From NCBI GenBank assembly GCA_037447655.1, contig JBBHKE010000422.1:226700-258172 (forward strand): 31,473 bases of DNA, read 5' to 3'. A program made the translations under genes and the position numbers. The stretch is from Zygnema cylindricum. Its lineage: Eukaryota > Streptophyta > Zygnematophyceae > Zygnematales > Zygnemataceae. Positions 19,107 through 28,925 of the stretch are shown in pieces. The notes under the pieces were generated by a model. The model made no database searches and had not been told where the DNA came from. It saw only the letters and a list, made by a program, of their open reading frames with translations. How positions within the stretch are numbered: position 1 is the stretch's first letter; the number at the start of each line of letters is the position of its first letter.

Positions 19107-21810
19107 TGGCAGTGTTTGCTGATCCATGACTGAGATGCTGCGCATGAAGGCGTTCACTTCTGCGAAGGGCAGGTGCACCTTGAGGAATTTGGAATGGAGG
19201 GTTTTCCGAGTTAATAGGAGAAAGAGAGTAAGGATCAGATGTTGTCCGAGAGAGGGGTGCTGGTGTGGATGGGGGAAGAGATGCCGATGTTGTCCTGATA
19301 AGAGTGGAGTAAGGTAAGGAATAGAGAGTGGTGGAGGAGGTTGAGGGAGTGGGACTGATTAAAGGGAGGATGACAGAGAGAGGATCAGGGGGAGCAAGAG
19401 AAGATGGATTGGAGGATGAGACAGATTTAGGATGAGGTGAAATACGCATGGAGTCATGGATTTTGAGGATGAGCGACATTTCATTATAGGTGACGTCCCT
19501 GCTGAGGACCTGACGTATCTTTGTCATCCAAATCCGGTAAGCTTTGGATTCCGTGTTGTAGCCGACTAAAACGCCGTGTTTGGCGCGGCTGTGCCATTTG
19601 CTTGGAGGCGCCAAGTCTTTTATCCAAGCATCGCAGCAAAATATTTGAAGGTGTGATATATCCGGTTTGGTGTCGTGCCAAGCCTCATGTGGGGTAACGA
19701 TAGGGAGCGCGGAAGTCGAACAGCGATTTCGAATATAATTTGTTGTCGCGACAGATTTTGCCCAAAATGTGGTGGGAAGAGTGGAAAAGTGCAACATGGA
19801 ATGGGCCATGTTGAGAAAGGTACAATTGTACCTTTCTAATACACCATTTTGTTGTGGTATATTAGCGGTAGTGAACTGGTGAGTGATTGCGTGAGTTGCA
19901 AAGAAGGAAGAGAAATCATTAGAGAAGTACTCGCCGCCATTATCCGTAAGGAGAGTTTTAATTTTGTTGCAAAGTAAGTTTTCAACCAAAGCTTTATACT
20001 CCTGAAATTTCTGAAATGTGTCAGATTTTCGTCGTATAGGATAGAGAAAGGAGTAGCGAGTTTCGTCGTCGATGAAGGTGACGAAGTAAAGTGCACCGGT
20101 GGGACTTGGAGTAAACATTGGACCACAGAGATCAGAGTGGATTAATTGTAGGGGATTGGAGGTTTTTGAAGTGCTGGAGGGAAAAGATGGTCTGGCAAGT
20201 TTGCCTTCAACGCTGCCGGTGCAAAAAACTAGTTGTTTTTCGGAGATTGGTTCCAAACCAGTGACGAGGCCTTTACTGAGTTGGTGTAGGCCGGATTGCG
20301 ACAGGTGCCCATAACGAAGGTGCCACTTGGATAAAGTGGAAATTGGAAGGGGTGTGGCGATGTTGGCGGATCCAATGGTTGAAAAATGGCAGAGAATGTA
20401 GATTGAGCCAGTCTTCACTCCAAGGCCGACTGTACGATCACTGTTTGACCGATTTGTAGTGGAGAAATTTTTTAAGTTTGTTTGGGAAAAGACAGCTGTG
20501 GCGCCTTGATGAAGAGCGGCATCAACAGAAAAAAGGTTCTTCTTGAGGCCAGGGACAAGAAGTACATGAGACAAAGTAATAGAAAAATTGGTGGAAGGGT
20601 CCCTTGGTGTGCAGACTTGTCCAAAGTGGGTAGCAGTTAGGGCCGCATTGTTTCCAAGTAGTATCGTCATGGGTGGAAAAAGAGGAGCTATGCTGGTAAA
20701 CCAATCGGATCGAAAAGATAGATGGTGGGAGGCGCCAGAATCGACTATCCAAGAATCGGCCGATTCAAAAAAATCGAGGAGAGAGGAAGTATTCAAAGCG
20801 TAGCCGAATTCGATTGGAGACGATGCGTACGGATTATCCACTGGCAGGGTCGGATTTGGAGGAAGCGGATTATGAGTGTAGTGAGGGTACGGATTGAGAG
20901 TAAATGGGGAGCGCTCAGGGAGATTTTGGTGACCGGGGATCATGGGTTGGACAAAAGGATTTGATCCTGAATAAGGATCGTTGGCGGTTGGAAAAGTTGC
21001 TTCGGCAGTTGAAGCGTGACTGGAGTACAGATTTCGGCCAGGATTTTGTCCACGTCCAGGCTGTCGTCCAAAATTCCCTTGACGGTCGTTTTTTCTTTTG
21101 AGTACCGGGCAGACGTCAATGACGTGATCCGGCGCGCGACAGTACCGACAGGAGGAGTTTTTGGAACTTCGATTGGGTGGAGGAAAGATAGCCAGAGCTA
21201 CACCAGGAGTTGGGGAAAAATTATGTTTAGTCTCCTCGTGTAGTAAACCGGCCGTCAGAGATGGGATAGTGACAGCTGGAGATGAGTTGTCAATAGATGA
21301 GATGAAGGCCGAATATGATGCTGGAAGACCGCCTAGGATGGCCGAAATGATGTCCTCATCCGAGACAGTAGCGCCGACATTTTTGAGACGGCCGGAAATA
21401 GACTTGATGTTGCTGATGTATGCTTGAATAGATTCGGTAGGATTTTTCTGAGCAGTTTTGAGTTGGCGGCGAAGAAGTAGTTTGTTAGACCAAGACTTGT
21501 TCTCATATGCTGTGGACAGAAGCGTCCAAGCACCGTGAGCTGAGGTGGCGTCACGAATGAGATCAAGTTGCGAGGGTTCAAGTGCGAGAACCAGCCTAGA
21601 GTGCACCTCCTCATTTTTAGTGAGCCGGGCGGATTTTGCAGCGGCATCGGAAGGTTCCCATTCGCTTCCGTTTATAACGGACCAAAGTTTTTTGCGCCGG
21701 AAAAGGTGCTCAATCTGGAATTTCCAGCCGTAAAAATCCGTGCCATTGAATTTGGCGACGGTATTCGAACTAACGGGGAGAGGCCCATAACCTATTGAAT
21801 GAGTAGTCAT
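19072..21810 (-). CDS. Composite copia, right half: intact Gag-protease-integrase frame (912 aa)
   Basis: The longest intact frame in the window. The ATG lies inside the 5' LTR; codons 1-6 are LTR and 7-10 (GYGP) read through the primer site. Gag spans about 1-215, followed by a CCHC zinc knuckle C221, C224, H229, C234 (CX2CX4HX4C). A Pro/Asn-rich spacer leads to the aspartic protease with D357-S358-G359. The integrase zinc motif has H497, H502 and C530, but the fourth ligand is Ser533 (CTGS; the two sister elements have Cys). The catalytic triad is D560, D623, E659 with 35 residues between the last two. A Ser/Thr/Pro-rich tail follows; the last ~10 residues are out of frame with pol because of a 1-nt loss near 19105. 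It should make particle protein and integrase but no RT. Family function is certain; activity is not. Confidence 0.92.
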   Translation of the reverse strand: MTTHSIGYGPLPVSSNTVAKFNGTDFYGWKFQIEHLFRRKKLWSVINGSEWEPSDAAAKSARLTKNEEVHSRLVLALEPSQLDLIRDATSAHGAWTLLSTAYENKSWSNKLLLRRQLKTAQKNPTESIQAYISNIKSISGRLKNVGATVSDEDIISAILGGLPASYSAFISSIDNSSPAVTIPSLTAGLLHEETKHNFSPTPGVALAIFPPPNRSSKNSSCRYCRAPDHVIDVCPVLKRKNDRQGNFGRQPGRGQNPGRNLYSSHASTAEATFPTANDPYSGSNPFVQPMIPGHQNLPERSPFTLNPYPHYTHNPLPPNPTLPVDNPYASSPIEFGYALNTSSLLDFFESADSWIVDSGASHHLSFRSDWFTSIAPLFPPMTILLGNNAALTATHFGQVCTPRDPSTNFSITLSHVLLVPGLKKNLFSVDAALHQGATAVFSQTNLKNFSTTNRSNSDRTVGLGVKTGSIYILCHFSTIGSANIATPLPISTLSKWHLRYGHLSQSGLHQLSKGLVTGLEPISEKQLVFCTGSVEGKLARPSFPSSTSKTSNPLQLIHSDLCGPMFTPSPTGALYFVTFIDDETRYSFLYPIRRKSDTFQKFQEYKALVENLLCNKIKTLLTDNGGEYFSNDFSSFFATHAITHQFTTANIPQQNGVLERYNCTFLNMAHSMLHFSTLPTTFWAKSVATTNYIRNRCSTSALPIVTPHEAWHDTKPDISHLQIFCCDAWIKDLAPPSKWHSRAKHGVLVGYNTESKAYRIWMTKIRQVLSRDVTYNEMSLILKIHDSMRISPHPKSVSSSNPSSLAPPDPLSVILPLISPTPSTSSTTLYSLPYSTLIRTTSASLPPSTPAPLSRTTSDPYSLSPINSENPPFQIPQGAPALRRSERLHAQHLSHGSANTATLMPHLPSLLP
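21782..21792 (-). other. Composite copia primer-binding site, half-tRNA(iMet) type
   Basis: GGTTATGGGCC directly follows the 5' LTR on the - strand. Eleven nt complement the anticodon arm of initiator tRNA-Met. The next base (T) breaks the pairing that copia 1 keeps for one more nt. It is translated as part of GYGP. Confidence 0.85.
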
Positions 21811-22179
21811 AGCAGCGGGCAGGAATACAAAAAAGGACAGAAAGGGGCAAGTAAAAGGTTGCCAGAAATAGTTAATTAAAAAGGGTATCGGTTACAATGA
21901 AGACAAAAAGCTAAAGTAGTAACTGACACTCGTGTCACTCTGACAGACTGTACTACACCCTACGTGATCCCAAAGGGTCACTTGTCTTTTCCTAGCATAG
22001 CGAAAGGGCAAGGTGTCCTTTCGTAAGAAGATATCTAAAAATATCTAAATCTGAATCTAAGACAGAGATATATAAAATAGATAACGAAAAACAGAATGCT
22101 AGACTACGTTATCTAGCACTAGGACTGATACATCTAGTTTGTAGCAAAGAAGAATAGGAACGAATCCAGGATTCCAACA
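21793..22179 (-). repeat. Composite copia outer LTR, 5' side (387 bp), carrying the Gag start codon
   Basis: Begins TGTTGGAATCC and ends ATTCAATA on the - strand. The Gag ATG is at 21808-21810, 18 nt before the LTR end, exactly as in copia 1 although the LTR sequences are otherwise different. A TATA-like TTTTATATA (22069-22077) lies about 260 nt upstream of the ATG. Confidence 0.93.
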
Positions 22180-22184
22180 CCCCC

Positions 22185-22380
22185 CTCAATACATATGTAT
22201 ATGAATATATTATATATATAGATACCCTGTATATATACAAACTTAAAAATAAAAATAACAAAAAACAAAAATAAAAGATAATGCAATTTTTTTTTTTTTT
22301 TTTTAAGTGTTTGAGTGTGATTATTTTGTCGCCTTCAAAAAACTCGGAACTCATTTACTTATGGCTGATTTTGTATTTTC
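22185..22380. other. Tandem-unit segment resuming after the composite copia
   Basis: Continues the unit broken at 13540. It aligns with about 28770-28925 (AATGCAATTTTTTTT, TTTTGTCGC-TTCAAA-AACTC). No gene is seen. Confidence 0.75.
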
Positions 22381-22509
22381 AAATTTTTATATTCCATTTT
22401 TTAACTTTTTATACTCCGTTTTTGTTGTGATTTTTTTTTTCTTTTTTTGTTTGTTTTTTTCATATTAATTTTGTTTTTTTTTTGTGTCATTTGGTTTTCA
22501 TTCCATTTC

Positions 22510-22633
<124 letters not shown>

Positions 22634-24232
22634 TTCATAATGTTTTCATTATGTTTTCATTACAGTTTATGATTTCATTTTATTGTAAATTACTATTTCT
22701 CTTTTGTTATCTTTTTTATCTTATTTTTTATAGAGAGCAAAAGGGAGAGCTAGGGGGTGAGGTTATCTTTTTTATTTTTTGTAGTGTTTTTATTGTGTTT
22801 TTATCTGTTTTAATTTTGTTTTTATTACGTTTTTGTTCTATTTTTACCATAGTATTGTTTTCTTTCAATACCTTTTTTTTTAGAATGTTTTTATTCATTT
22901 TTTGCTGTTTTTTTATCTTTTTCTATTTTATTCATATTCTGTTTTTTTTCTAACTTTATTTTTATTTTTTATTTTTCTATTGTTTTTCTTTGAGTTTTTT
23001 TTATTTTTTATTCTTAAATCTGTATTATATTACGTTATAAATATATATGTATATATATACACACATTTTGTTCTTTTTTGTATTAGTTTTTCTTTTGTTT
23101 GTGCTCATTTTTATTCTAATTTTATTCTTATTTTTTTTTGCTATTTTTTTTTTCTATCTTATATTTCATTTTTATTTGGTTGTTATTTTTGTTTTTTCAC
23201 CTTTTTTTCGTTTCTTTATTCTATTTTGTTGTATTTCTTTAGTCTTTTTTTTTTTTTTCTTTTATATTCCCGTTTTTATTTTATTACTTTTCTATCTTTA
23301 TTCTATTTTGATTGTACTTTTACTGTTTTTCTTATTAATTTTATTCCAATTTTAATCTATTTTTAGGCGGCTGTTTTTTTTGTCTTTTTCTTTATTCTAT
23401 GTAATATTTTAATTTTTATTCTATGTTTATTCTGTTTTTTTTTTTTTTTTTCATTTTTTCTCTTATATTATTAACCTTTTTTGTATTGGTTTTTTTTCGC
23501 CTTTATCTCCTTTAATTTTCTTTTTCTTTCGTTTTTATTATGTTATTATTCTGTTTATATTATATCATTATTTTGGTTGATCCTTTTTTTTTTAAACTAC
23601 AACTTTATTTATTTTTGGTGATTTTTTTAATCATTTTTTGTTCTCTCATATTATAATTATATTTTAAGTTTATTGTATTTTTGTGTTTTTTATTTTATGT
23701 TTTACTATATTTTTATTCTAATTATTCTGTGTATTTCATGTTTTAATTTGTTAACAATATTCTTTGCACTTTTTTTTGTTTTTTTTGTCTTCAGTTTTAC
23801 TGTTTTTTATTTGTTTTTTTACTCTTTTTAACATTTTGGTTTTATTTTATCTTTTTTTTTTCTTTGGTTATTTTTATATTCTCTTATTAATTCTAATTAT
23901 TTTGTTTTTCAATTGTTTTTGCTCATTATATTCTAATTTTATTCTTTAATTTTTTTGTTGTTCTTCTATTTTATTTTTTATCTCATATATTTTTTTTCTT
24001 TTGTCGTTATATCTGTGTTTTTACCTTTTATTCGTTTCTTTATTCTATTTTATTGTATTTGTTTAGTTTGTCTTTTTTTTTTTTTTTTTATTCCCGTTTT
24101 TATTTTAATTCTTCTCTGATATTGTTATATTTTAATTTTACGTTTGCTCTTTTTTTTATTTTAATTTGATTCTATTTTTATTTCCCTGCTTTTTGTGTCT
24201 TTTTCTATATTATATGTAAAATTTTAATCTTT

Positions 24233-24236
<4 letters not shown>

Positions 24237-24270
<34 letters not shown>
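24237..24270. repeat. (TA)n microsatellite
   Basis: Seventeen TA dinucleotides, at the position equivalent to 3200-3232 in the tandem unit. Confidence 0.95.
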
Positions 24271-24279
<9 letters not shown>

Positions 24280-24554
24280 TTCCATTTTTTCTTACATGTT
24301 ATTATCTTTTTTTGCATTGTTTTTTATTTGTTTTTATCTGCTTTAATTTTGTTTTTATTTCGTTTTTATTATGTTATTGTTCTTTATTATAATCTATCGT
24401 TATTTTGATTAATGTTTTTTTTTTATTAATTACGATTTTGTTTTTTTTTTTATGTTTTTAATATATTTCTGTATGTTTTAAATTTATTGTTTTTTTTTAT
24501 TTTTTTATTTTACTATATTTTCATTCTAATTGTTCTGTTTATTTTTTTGTTTTA

Positions 24555-25013
24555 GGGTTTTTGCACTTTTTTTGTTTTTTTTGTTTTTTTCAAATTTTCT
24601 CTGTTTTATGTCTTTTTTTACCCTTATTTCAATATTACCTTTATTTTATCTTTATTTTTGCTTTGATTCTTTTTACATATTTTTATTGATTCTATTGTAT
24701 GCAATTCTTTTTATTTCTGTTTTAATATTAATCTGTTTTTTGTTTCGATTTTTAATTTCAATTGTTTTTTTTTTTTTTCTCTATTTTTATGTTTTTATTA
24801 TATCATAATTTTGTTTTTAGATCTTTAGATCATTTCTAATTTTATTTTTATTCCATTTGTATGATATTTTTCACTCTATTCTTTTATTGTTGGTTTTGTT
24901 TTTGTTTTTGTCATGTTTTCATATCGTCTTTTTCTATTTTTATTGTGTAAGTTATTGAATTTTTATACTTATCCTATTTTCGCCTTATACATTTTTGTTG
25001 TTTTTATTCTGTT
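24555..25013. repeat. T-rich spacer, second tandem unit
   Basis: Close copy of 10759-11217, including the phrase ACTTATCCTATTTTCGCC. It is contiguous with the sequence that in the first unit is split by the 7.1-kb Helitron-like insertion, so it serves as the empty site. Confidence 0.85.
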
Positions 25014-25268
25014 TGGGGAGCCTACCTTCAACCCTCCTAGAAACCATATTAAGTGTGACAGGAGATCTTACCCTCTTCACTCCCCCAAACCTATTGAGTG
25101 TCATAAAGTAGTTTACCCTCACCTCTCCCAAACCATATCTAGTTTGACGGGGGAGCTTACCCTCACCCTTCCCTTAAAACTTGTTTAGTTTGATAGGGGA
25201 GCTTACAATCACCCCATCTTTTGACTAAATTTTGTGTGACGGGGGTGTTTACCTTTATCCCTTCACCA
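25014..25268. repeat. ~45-bp minisatellite block, second tandem unit
   Basis: Almost identical to 11218-11473, then abruptly replaced by copia coding sequence after CTTCACCA. Confidence 0.88.
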
Positions 25269-27532
25269 CTCACACATCGTCTTTTGGGAGAAGCAATTAG
25301 AGCGGCCAATCATGTCACTAACGGAGGAATAAGCTCGGAGTTGGGCAACAAAACACCGGAAGAACTTTGGAGTGGACGGGTACCCACGGTGAAACAGTTG
25401 AGGATGTGAGGATGTGAGGCTATAGGGTATGTAGAGGAAAAAAATCGAAAAGTGAAGTTTGCGGCACGATTATGGGAAGGATACATTGTGGAGTATAGTG
25501 AGAACTCAATGCAATATCGGATTTACAGCCTCGTTACAAAAATGGTACGTGAATCAAAAAATGTAAAGCTCAATGAAAATTTGGAATGAATGGTGAAAAA
25601 AGCTAATGAGTCCAAGCGGGCTTAAAGTTACGAAAAAGAGGGTCACTATGAGAAGTTCACTAGAGAGGAGGAAGAACAAATTTTGATGGAGGAAGCAACA
25701 AAAAAAAAAGGTGCGATTTGTAGAGAAGATTTCAAAGAGATTCTCAACCCTTAAGACCACCGGCAAAAAATTAACAAAGAGAGAAGGTCGTTGTTGAATC
25801 ACCTATCAACAACACGACACCACAAGAGACTCCTTTGGAGAATGAGAACAAAGACAAGCTTGAGAGCAGTGACTCGGACAAAGAATTTATAAAGGATGTA
25901 CGGAGGGGTTAAAAATCAATAAAAAAAACGCACCAGATCGGTTCTCACCAGAGCAATCATCATACAAGAAGCAAACCAATGATCAAAGGGCAATTTTGGA
26001 AATCCGAGAGGGAATTACAGAAAACTGTCAGAGTGATCCTCAATCATACAAAGAGGCTCGAAACTCGGATGAATGGGAGGAGAAGTGGAAACCGACATTT
26101 ATAAAAAATTTAACTCTGTTAAGGGAAATGGGTACTTTGGGAAAGTAGACTTGCCGCAAGGTAAGAAAGCGATAGATTCGAAGTGGGTATTTAAAACCAA
26201 GGCAGGAGCTTTGAGAGAAATTCTTAAGTACAAGGCACGATTAGTATCTAAAGGTTTTTAACAAAAAGTGGGAATTGATTATTCAGTGACTTTCGCCCCT
26301 CTAGTCAAGTTTGATTCGCTACGGGCAATTATTGCAATGGCGGCGGCGGAAAAGATGCACATCCAACAGATGGATGTGGAGACAACCTTTTTAAATGGCG
26401 AATTAGAGGAGAAGGTAAACATGAAAATTCCAGAGGGAGTCATTGCAAAAAAAAAAGAAGGTTTGGAGACTTTGGAAAGCTTTATATGGTTTGAAGTAGG
26501 CACCAAGAACGTGGAATCATAAATTTCATAAGTTATTGGTAAGGTTAGGCTTCATGAGGCTTATTGTAGATTGTGGAGTGTACATTCGAAAACAAGGTTG
26601 AGACTTAATAATTTTCAATGTATACGTGGACAATTTTATTTTTATCTCTCACAACATGGAGCCATTAAAAATATTGAAGAGCAAATTTTGAAAGCATTTC
26701 AAAATCACAGACCTGGGGGACGCATAATATATTGCGGGAATTCAGATCCAGAGAAGGAAAAATGGAGACATTAAGTTAAGTCAAGAGCAGTATGCAAAAG
26801 AGGTGTTGGAAAGATTTGGGTTCTTAGATTCTAAGCCAATTGGAACTCCTCTTGATCCTCGTGACAAACTTTCTAATTTTATTAAGAGTCCCGAGGTTGA
26901 CGTTCCATATAGGGAGGCTGTTAGAAGCTTGATAGTGTTGGTACTAGACAAGACATTAGTGTTGCTATTATTATATATATTATTATTGTATTGTCAGTCG
27001 ATATTGTAACAATCCGAAAAAAGTACATTAAGAAGCAGTGAAGAGAATTCTTAGATATCTGGCTGGAACACTTAGTATTGGGATTGTCTATAAAAGGGGT
27101 GAGATCTTGAGTTTTTACGGATACTGTGATGCCGATTATAGAGGTAATTATGATACAAGAAAATCTACGTCAAGGTACGTGTTTTTACGTGTAGGAGGAT
27201 CCATCTCGTGGAATTCAAGTTTGCAGCCTACTGTGTTGCTCTCATCTACAGAGGCAAAGTATATGGCAACCTGTCATGCTGCGAAGAACGCCTTGTGGAT
27301 TAAAGGTTTTTTATCCGAAGTTGGAGTGGCAAAAGAATGCATGCAAATTTTGAGTGATAATATGTCCTCAATTGCACTTGGCAAAAATCCCAGCTTGCAT
27401 AAGCTCACAAAACACATCAAAATTCAACGGCACTTTGTTCGAGATTTAGTTTCGAAAGAAAACATAGAATTTATTTTTGTACCTATGGAAGAACAAGCAA
27501 CTGATATGTTAACTAAGACAGCATTGAAATAA
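25269..27532 (+). pseudogene. Copia 4 Pol remnant (integrase C-part, RT, RNase H)
   Basis: Integrase C-terminal motifs GEAIRAANHVTN, KTPEELWSGRVPTVKQLR and GYIVEYSENSMQYRIY are readable, with an in-frame TGA near 25407. RT begins SKWVFKTKAG (26176 on), has a stop just after RLVSKGF (26259-26261), then TFAPLVKFDSLRAI, QMDVETTFLNGELEE and RTWNHKFHKLL with several stops and frameshifts. The catalytic motif reads YVDN (26623-26634) instead of YVDD, which would remove a metal-binding Asp. It is a dead copy. Confidence 0.9.
27038..27532 (+). pseudogene. Copia 4 RNase H (longest open part)
   Basis: 164 open codons: KRILRYLAGTLSIGIVY, CDADYRGNYDTRKSTS, SSTEAKYMATCHAAKNALW, LSDNMSSIAL, HKLTKHIKIQRHFVRD and the C-terminal AD-LTK signature (QATDMLTKTALK), then TAA. 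The expected acidic residues of RNase H (CDAD, TEA, SDN) are all present. The surrounding pol is broken, so this is a relic domain, not a gene. Confidence 0.9.
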
Positions 27533-27604
27533 GTATATGACATGGGAAAAAATTAGTGGGCATGGAGTTAGAGGGGGCTTTAAGTGACTCAGTAAGAGGG
27601 ATAA

Positions 27605-28101
27605 TGTTAGTACTAAGAACTTATTTGGCGGGTGAGAGGGGGATTGGTGAGGTTGGGTAAAGGTGGGATTTGTAGAGGGGGAGAAAAGGATAGAAAAAGA
27701 CAAAAAAATGGGTGTAGTTCGTTAAATCTGTCAATTACAACTAAAATGGCATCATAAGTAACGGTTATTTTGTTTTACGACTTCTATGTTGGGCTAGGGC
27801 AAATGTACGTAACTAGAGTTTGTACTTCTTTTCTTATATTGTTTTTGTATTTCAGTCCAAATAAATAGAAGGCGTCTCTAAAAGGGTCAAGTGGAAAAAG
27901 GCATCACTAAATGGGTGAGGTGGATGGCGTTACAGAATTCTAAGGAACAACCAGTTGAGTGGGAGCATTCCATCGTCCATCGGTCAATTCACAAACCTCA
28001 GATACTTGTAAGACTAAACGCTACAAAGCCAATTACAATTTTTGAAATGAGTTAAATTTTCATCGAAATGTTGTCGAGTGGCAATTATTGTAATGGTAAC
28101 A
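27605..28101 (+). repeat. Copia 4 putative 3' LTR
   Basis: Starts TGTTAGTAC directly after AAGAGGGATAA, about 70 nt past the pol stop. The end is set at TAACA (28097-28101) by the TG...CA rule, but no second LTR exists to confirm it. It matches 12410-12850. A poly(A)-signal-like AATAAA lies near 27861. Confidence 0.5.
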
Positions 28102-28369
28102 TTATTATTTTATTGTACGTTACTATTTTTATGTTTTTAATTATATTTTATCACAAAATTAATTAGCTTAATGGTCAACTATTTTAAAGCTTTTTCAATG
28201 AACAAACTACACATTTTACATGGTTGTAAAGGGAAAGAGAGAGGGGTGGCGGATCGAAAGGGGGAGAGAGACAAGGGGAGAGAGAAGAAAAATTTTAGTG
28301 GGAGAGGGAGAGATGAAGATGGGGGGACCGATGCCCTTAGCACCATAGTCAATATGGATGGGAAGCTGA
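28102..28369. other. Tandem-unit segment with purine-rich tract
   Basis: Aligns with 12851-13104. GA-rich at about 28225-28325. No gene is seen. Confidence 0.65.
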
Positions 28370-28545
28370 ATCTCACACCCCCCTCCCTTTCCCTAAATCC
28401 CCCCCTCTCCCACAATCACAGAGTGTGATAGAGAAGTTTACTCTCATCCCTTCCCGTAACCATCTTTTATATGATACGGAAACTTACCCTCACCACTTCC
28501 TCAAACAATATTTAGTGTGACAGAAGAGCTTATCCTCAGTCTTCT
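28370..28545. repeat. ~45-bp minisatellite block, second unit (copy of block 3)
   Basis: Matches 13120-13345, with GTGTGATAGAGAAGTTTACTC and ATGATACGGAAACTTACCCTC. A CT-rich tract to about 28680 follows. Confidence 0.8.
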
Positions 28546-28925
28546 CCAAACCCCTTTCTCTTTTTCTCTCCCTTTTGTTTATCACTAGCTCTCTCCCTCT
28601 CTAATTTTTTTCTTGTCTCCTTCTCACCCCCCCTCTCCATTCCTCCCATTTTTTTCCTCTTTTCTTTCTGTTTTTCAAATTGATTCTTTCCAAAGCTTGT
28701 AGGCAATCTCCCTCTCTACACCTCCCTACACCAAATTTAGTGTAGCATGGCAATTTTCCCTCTCCCCAACCCTGCGCCCCTCATTTTATATATATAAAAA
28801 AAAAAAACAGGATAACAAAAAACGAAGATATAGTATTGCAATTTTTTTTTTTACATTGAAAATGCTTCATGGACTGTTGGTTTTGTCGCTTTCAAAGAAT
28901 TCACAACTCAAATACGTATCGCTGT
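28546..28925. other. CT-rich and A/T-rich tandem-unit segment
   Basis: Pyrimidine-rich to about 28680. It then contains TTTAGTGTAGCATGGCAA, shared with 13497-13514, and the sequence that represents the unoccupied target of the composite copia near 28767. No gene is seen. Confidence 0.7.

Larger units (their letters stand above)
13541..22179 (-). mobile_element. Composite copia element: LTR - internal - middle LTR - internal - LTR
   Basis: An 8.64-kb minus-strand block bounded by near-identical outer LTRs (13541-13930 and 21793-22179) and one CCCCC duplication, so it behaves as a single insertion. Inside are two internal regions of one family (roughly 90% identical by eye) separated by a 5'-truncated-looking, clearly more diverged LTR (17939-18176). 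Right internal region: intact Gag-protease-integrase, RT core deleted. Left internal region: RT and RNase H nearly readable, Gag 5' end missing. The LTR family differs from copia 1, but the primer site, in-LTR ATG and protein architecture are the same. Confidence 0.9.
25269..28101 (+). mobile_element. Copia 4: 5'-truncated Ty1/copia element of a second lineage
   Basis: A plus-strand copia that starts abruptly inside the integrase core with no 5' LTR, Gag or protease. It continues through RT and RNase H to a purine-rich tract (AAGAGGGATAA) and a putative 3' LTR beginning TGTTAGTAC at 27605. Its sequence is distant from the minus-strand families, and it is far more decayed. The left edge is a clean junction with the minisatellite, so the 5' half was removed by deletion. 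Confidence 0.85.

Noticed and set aside
21782-21792. A tRNA-Met gene at the GCCCATAACC sequence
   Set aside because: Only the anticodon-arm complement is present. No acceptor, D or T arms can be found around it, and its position at the LTR edge makes it a primer site.
13541-22179. Two separate, independently inserted copia elements side by side
   Set aside because: Only the outermost ends carry a matching duplication and fit the empty site in the other unit. The middle LTR is single and truncated, with no target duplication around it.
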